Assembly (NCBI RefSeq): GCF_035492295.1
Contig: NZ_DATJJK010000021.1
Location: forward strand, 1-64,000
Length of the DNA: 64,000 bases
Source: Acidisoma sp035492295
GTDB lineage: Bacteria > Pseudomonadota > Alphaproteobacteria > Acetobacterales > Acetobacteraceae
Reading direction: 5' to 3'
The notes beneath the pieces were generated by a model. That model worked only from the letters and a program-made list of their open reading frames with translations. It made no database searches and was not told where the DNA came from. A program made the translations under genes and the position numbers. Below are positions 60,942 through 64,000 of this stretch, in pieces (position 1 is the first letter of the stretch; each line of letters begins with the position of its first letter).

Positions 60942-62018
60942 ATGGCCGGTTTGGACCCGCTGCCGATTGATGCTCGCGTAAGGCAAGAACAACGCCGCCG
61001 TTTAGGTGTGCTTGTGGGGGCTACGCGTTTCGCCACGCAACAGGGAACCGAGGAAAGCTTTCGCCTAGATCTCGTGGATCTTGATGCGTATGGTGGTGCT
61101 CCCGCGGGCATAGGACTTCCTTTCGCCGGACATGGGCTCGCGCTGCGCCCGGGTTCGTCACGCGAGGCGGTGATCTTCGAAAAGCGCGGCCGTGGCGGCT
61201 GCGCCGTCGATCTCGTTGCGCGACGCGTCATAAAATCTATAGAGCCAACGGCCGGTCATGCTTTTTATGGGCACTGCGCCTACGCTCCAAGTGGGAACGT
61301 CCTATTCATCGTCGAGACGCAACTTGGAAGTCTTGAGGGGGCGATCTCGGTGCGAGACCCGGACACGTTCGCCGTGCTTGGGACGATCCCTACCTATGGC
61401 GTGGCCCCGCATGATTGTCACATTCTTGAGGATGGCCGGACGCTGGTTGTCACGAACGGGGGCGGCCCCGTCACCTCGCCGTATCTACCGTCGGTGACGT
61501 TCATCGACGTCAATTCGCGAGCGCTGGTGGAACAACACGAGTTTCGGGAGTTTAACTGGAACGCGGGACATGTTGCTGTCTTGGCCGGCAGAGCGTTCGC
61601 CGCAGTATCGGCGGCAAGAGACGGTCTAGCATCGCCGCTGCCACCGGGCGGCGTGACCCTGCGCAGGTGCGGCGACAGTCCCATCGGAATGAGCATGCCG
61701 AAGTCTGTCACCTCCCGACTTTTGGGAGAGTCGCTCAGCGTCGCGATCGATCCGACCTCACGAGTGGTATGTGCGACTCATCCCGCCGCTGATCTCGTGA
61801 CATTCTGGAGTCTCGACGCTGGCGCGCTGGAGAGCTCTTTAGAGTTACCGCAGCCCCGTGGTGTCACGATGACACTTGACGGGCGGTTCTTCGCCGTGTC
61901 GTACGGGGTCGATGCGCGCGTGCTGCTCGTTGAGGCCCTTACTCTTCGTGTTGTGACCGGCCGCCGGGTTGGGGCCGGCATGCTGGGTGGAGCACATCTT
62001 TACACTTGGACCGGGTGA
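60942..62018 (+). CDS. DUF1513 family protein without export signal
   Basis: A 358-residue beta-propeller-type protein. Typical elements are GHGLALRPGSSREAVIFEKR, GHAFYGHCAYAPSG, ETQLGSLEGAISVRD, GVAPHDCHILEDGRTLVVTN and NAGHVAVLAGRAFA. Known DUF1513 members are mostly exported by Tat and linked with iron uptake genes. This one starts RVRQEQRRRLGVLVGATRF without a hydrophobic signal, so it either stays in the cytosol or its true start or signal is missing. ATG 60942 is the best start but has only a weak ribosome site; a TTG at 60927 is in frame. It converges with the CobW gene at 230 bases. Confidence 0.8.
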   Translation: MAGLDPLPIDARVRQEQRRRLGVLVGATRFATQQGTEESFRLDLVDLDAYGGAPAGIGLPFAGHGLALRPGSSREAVIFEKRGRGGCAVDLVARRVIKSIEPTAGHAFYGHCAYAPSGNVLFIVETQLGSLEGAISVRDPDTFAVLGTIPTYGVAPHDCHILEDGRTLVVTNGGGPVTSPYLPSVTFIDVNSRALVEQHEFREFNWNAGHVAVLAGRAFAAVSAARDGLASPLPPGGVTLRRCGDSPIGMSMPKSVTSRLLGESLSVAIDPTSRVVCATHPAADLVTFWSLDAGALESSLELPQPRGVTMTLDGRFFAVSYGVDARVLLVEALTLRVVTGRRVGAGMLGGAHLYTWTG

Positions 62019-62249
62019 GGAGTGTGCCGGCGGCGGCGCCCGGTCGCGCGGATAGGCGCTCGCCTGATGAGACAGCAGCGATCCAGCCAGCGTAAGCTTG
62101 GTAGGCAGGGCTCTTGGACTGCACTGCGTTTGCGGATGGATGAGATTGGTCGAAGCCGGAACCGATATGGATAGCCGCTTCTTTTGACGATGCGGCGAGG
62201 AGAAACCCGTGCTATTGGCAAGAAGCCGGTTCACTGGCCTTTTCGTTTA

Positions 62250-63230
62250 TCATCCCGCCGCCGCGGCTGATAGCCAGCTCATCGCATCCTCGAGCTCCTG
62301 TGGCATGTCTCCTTCGAAAACGACAACGAGGAAGTTGTCGCTTGCTGCCCCATCTTCGGCGACCTGAGCCTCAACGACCGGATAAAAAGTGTGATGCACA
62401 GCCTGTATAATGAGTGGTGCCGGGCATCCCTCGAACGCGAGCTGTCCTTTGATCCTCATGATGCGGCTGCCGTATTGGTTCAGTAGATCGTGCAACCAGA
62501 TCTGGAATGCGGGCCATGCCAACGGCTGCTCCGGCCGGAGGAGAAGGCTCGAGATACCCGCCAAATGATCGAAGACTCTGTCACAGCGGAGATTGGACAT
62601 CGCCATTGCCGCGGTCGTCCCGGTGAACAAGAAGTCGGGGTTGACCCCTCTGTCGCCGCGACAGATCGGTGCGAGCGGATTGAGTGTCGCCAAGCGCCTC
62701 TCCAGGGCTTCAATCGCTCGAACCTCTACGAGGTCGCATTTTGAAATAAGAAGGCGATCCGCAAGGCAGATCTGGTTGCGGTTCGTGACGCTGCTGGCCA
62801 GTCGCGCCAGGCCATGTTCTGCGTCTACCAAAGTTACTATGCTTTGCAGAGCGAAAACTTCGGCCAAGAGGGGGTGGCACCCGACCGAGGCCACGAGAGG
62901 TGCCGGCTCAGCAAGCCCGGTGGTCTCGATGATCACACGTCGGAAGTTCGGCACCTCACCAGTAAGCCAGGATGTGTAAAGTTCCCGAAGAGTTTGAACG
63001 ATGTCCTGCCGGATCGAGCAGCACAAACATCCGTTCGGCATCAGCATTACAGTGTTGGTCGCAGCCTTGATGAGGTTATGGTCGAGTCCGACTTCACCAA
63101 ACTCATTGACGATAACAGCGGTGTCGCTCATATCGGGACGGCGTAGCAGGTGGCCGATCAGGGTTGTCTTGCCGCTGCCCAAAAATCCGGTGAAGATCGC
63201 GATGGGCCAGGTTGAGGACAGTGCGGTCAT
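62250..63230 (-). CDS. CobW/COG0523 family GTPase (zinc metallochaperone type)
   Basis: A 326-residue GTPase. Walker A is G15-F-L-G-S-G-K-T22, the metal-binding C68-L-C70-C71 motif (NGCLCCSIR) follows, then ETTGLAEP and the guanine-specificity SKCDL. The C-terminal CobW_C domain is present (from about RIMRIKGQLAFEG). COG0523 proteins deliver Zn, Co or other metals to target enzymes. The gene overlaps the stop of the upstream LacI regulator (ATGA), which is unusual: most are under Zur control. Its substrate metal cannot be told from the sequence. Confidence 0.92.
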   Translation of the reverse strand: MTALSSTWPIAIFTGFLGSGKTTLIGHLLRRPDMSDTAVIVNEFGEVGLDHNLIKAATNTVMLMPNGCLCCSIRQDIVQTLRELYTSWLTGEVPNFRRVIIETTGLAEPAPLVASVGCHPLLAEVFALQSIVTLVDAEHGLARLASSVTNRNQICLADRLLISKCDLVEVRAIEALERRLATLNPLAPICRGDRGVNPDFLFTGTTAAMAMSNLRCDRVFDHLAGISSLLLRPEQPLAWPAFQIWLHDLLNQYGSRIMRIKGQLAFEGCPAPLIIQAVHHTFYPVVEAQVAEDGAASDNFLVVVFEGDMPQELEDAMSWLSAAAAG

Positions 63231-64000
63231 GTGTCGCGCACAACGAGGTGCGGAGAGATCAGGATGCGCTCGGCCGGTCCTGCCGGCCTCATGATGCGCC
63301 TCAGTAGCAGGCTCGCGGCGCGGGCGCCCACTTCAACCGGCAGTGTTGCAACGGTTGTCAAAGCCGGGACAGAATGCGACGATTCCGGGATATTGTCGAA
63401 GCCGACCACGCTCAAGTCTACGCCGGGAACGATTCCAAGTTGCCGCAACGCCACTACGACACCAAGCGCCAGCAGGTCGTTATGGCAGATGATCGCGCTC
63501 GGAGGATTGCTGCGGGAGAGGACCTCGGCCACCACTTCGCCGGCGTCAAATCGTGATGAGCGGCCCGGCAGAACCAAGCCTGCGCCGAGCCCACATTGCC
63601 GGACGGCACTGGTAAACGCAGCGATCCGCTCTCGCGCCGCCGATGTGTTTTTGGCGCTGGGCAAGAGCGCAATCCGGTCGTGACCTTTCGAGACCAAATA
63701 CTCGACCGCCATGCGAGTGCCCATCGCGAAGTCCGGAGCAACAAAATCGCTCGCATCGCCACCGAAGGACCGAAGAATCTGGACGAAGGGGAGGTTCCAG
63801 TCGCGCATCCGTCCGAGGAGGAGCGGCGAACTGCCTTCCGCGGCACAGATGATGATACCCTCTACGCCACGCTCTCTGATGCGGCGGATGAAGCGCTCCT
63901 GACGTTCGGGGCTGTCGGCCGAGTTCGCGACAAAGCAAAGGCGGCCGTCAACGTCCAAAGTATCGTCGATGCCGGATAGAAGCTCGGCGTAAAACGGGTT
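63227..64000 (-). CDS. LacI-family transcriptional regulator (partial, N-terminus beyond window)
   Basis: The reading frame runs off the right edge; about 257 residues of the effector domain are visible, starting NPFYAELLSGIDDTLDVDGR. Typical text includes ERFIRRIRERGVEGIII, GHDRIALLP, PSAIICHNDLLALGVVVALR and LSVVGFDNIPES. The DNA-binding domain lies outside. It ends overlapping the CobW start (TCATG on the plus strand), so regulator and metallochaperone are translationally coupled, and it may regulate sugar-responsive genes located beyond the window. Confidence 0.9.
   Translation of the reverse strand, partial: NPFYAELLSGIDDTLDVDGRLCFVANSADSPERQERFIRRIRERGVEGIIICAAEGSSPLLLGRMRDWNLPFVQILRSFGGDASDFVAPDFAMGTRMAVEYLVSKGHDRIALLPSAKNTSAARERIAAFTSAVRQCGLGAGLVLPGRSSRFDAGEVVAEVLSRSNPPSAIICHNDLLALGVVVALRQLGIVPGVDLSVVGFDNIPESSHSVPALTTVATLPVEVGARAASLLLRRIMRPAGPAERILISPHLVVRDT

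Noticed and set aside
1..64000. CRISPR arrays, rRNA or tRNA genes
   Set aside because: No regularly spaced repeats and no cloverleaf or rRNA-like sequence were noticed on reading; small RNAs cannot be excluded.

Overview
The window looks like chromosome of a free-living alphaproteobacterium, probably Rhizobiales/Hyphomicrobiales. It is G+C-rich, genes are tightly packed with many ATGA overlaps, and ABC sugar/polyol uptake systems, Gfo/Idh/MocA dehydrogenases, TIM-barrel sugar epimerases and GntR/LacI regulators are abundant. The genus cannot be fixed from sequence alone. No rRNA, tRNA, CRISPR array, integrase or intact insertion sequence was seen. Layout: 1-6.5 kb is general metabolism: a 3-hydroxyacyl-CoA dehydrogenase cut by the window edge, a uronate-dehydrogenase-like epimerase, a divergent pirin/LysR pair, a zinc alcohol dehydrogenase, the remnant of a ROK kinase, and a TrkA-N potassium channel. 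6.5-21.2 kb is a catabolic and transport block. It holds two TIM-barrel isomerases and a GntR regulator on the minus strand, divergent from a third TIM-barrel protein and a Gfo/Idh/MocA dehydrogenase. Then comes a six-gene ABC importer whose two ATPases are degenerate in complementary motifs (architecture like the glycerol transporter GlpSTPQV), followed by a two-gene version of the plant Tm-1 protein and a tandem SRPBCC protein. 21.3-31.1 kb is a second catabolic block: a 3-hydroxyisobutyrate-dehydrogenase-like enzyme and a GntR regulator on minus, divergent from a fumarylacetoacetate-hydrolase-family enzyme, an alpha/beta hydrolase, a DUF1636 protein, an amidohydrolase and an RbsBACC-type importer. 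31.2-39.9 kb is a third, minus-strand block: an alcohol dehydrogenase and LacI regulator, then a Gfo/Idh/MocA dehydrogenase, an IolE-like TIM-barrel protein, and a MalK/UgpBAE-type importer. A perfect 14-bp palindrome and a near copy of it sit before the two transcription units, as expected for autoregulation by the LacI protein. 39.9-43.7 kb is gene-poor and looks partly decayed, holding only a fatty acid desaturase and a small secreted cysteine-rich protein. 43.7-60.5 kb is the most unusual part. Two very large uncharacterised proteins (about 1617 and 1189 residues) on plus converge, stop codon against stop codon, with a five-gene minus-strand operon. That operon encodes a small beta protein, a HlyD-like barrel-sandwich protein without a membrane anchor, a GT-A-type glycosyltransferase, a three-module glycosyltransferase, and an 887-residue protein whose L,D-transpeptidase-like N-domain lacks both catalytic residues. 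I know no described system with this composition and treat it as the best candidate for something new. 60.9-64 kb ends the window with a DUF1513 protein lacking a signal peptide, and a LacI regulator (cut by the edge) translationally coupled to a CobW-family GTPase.
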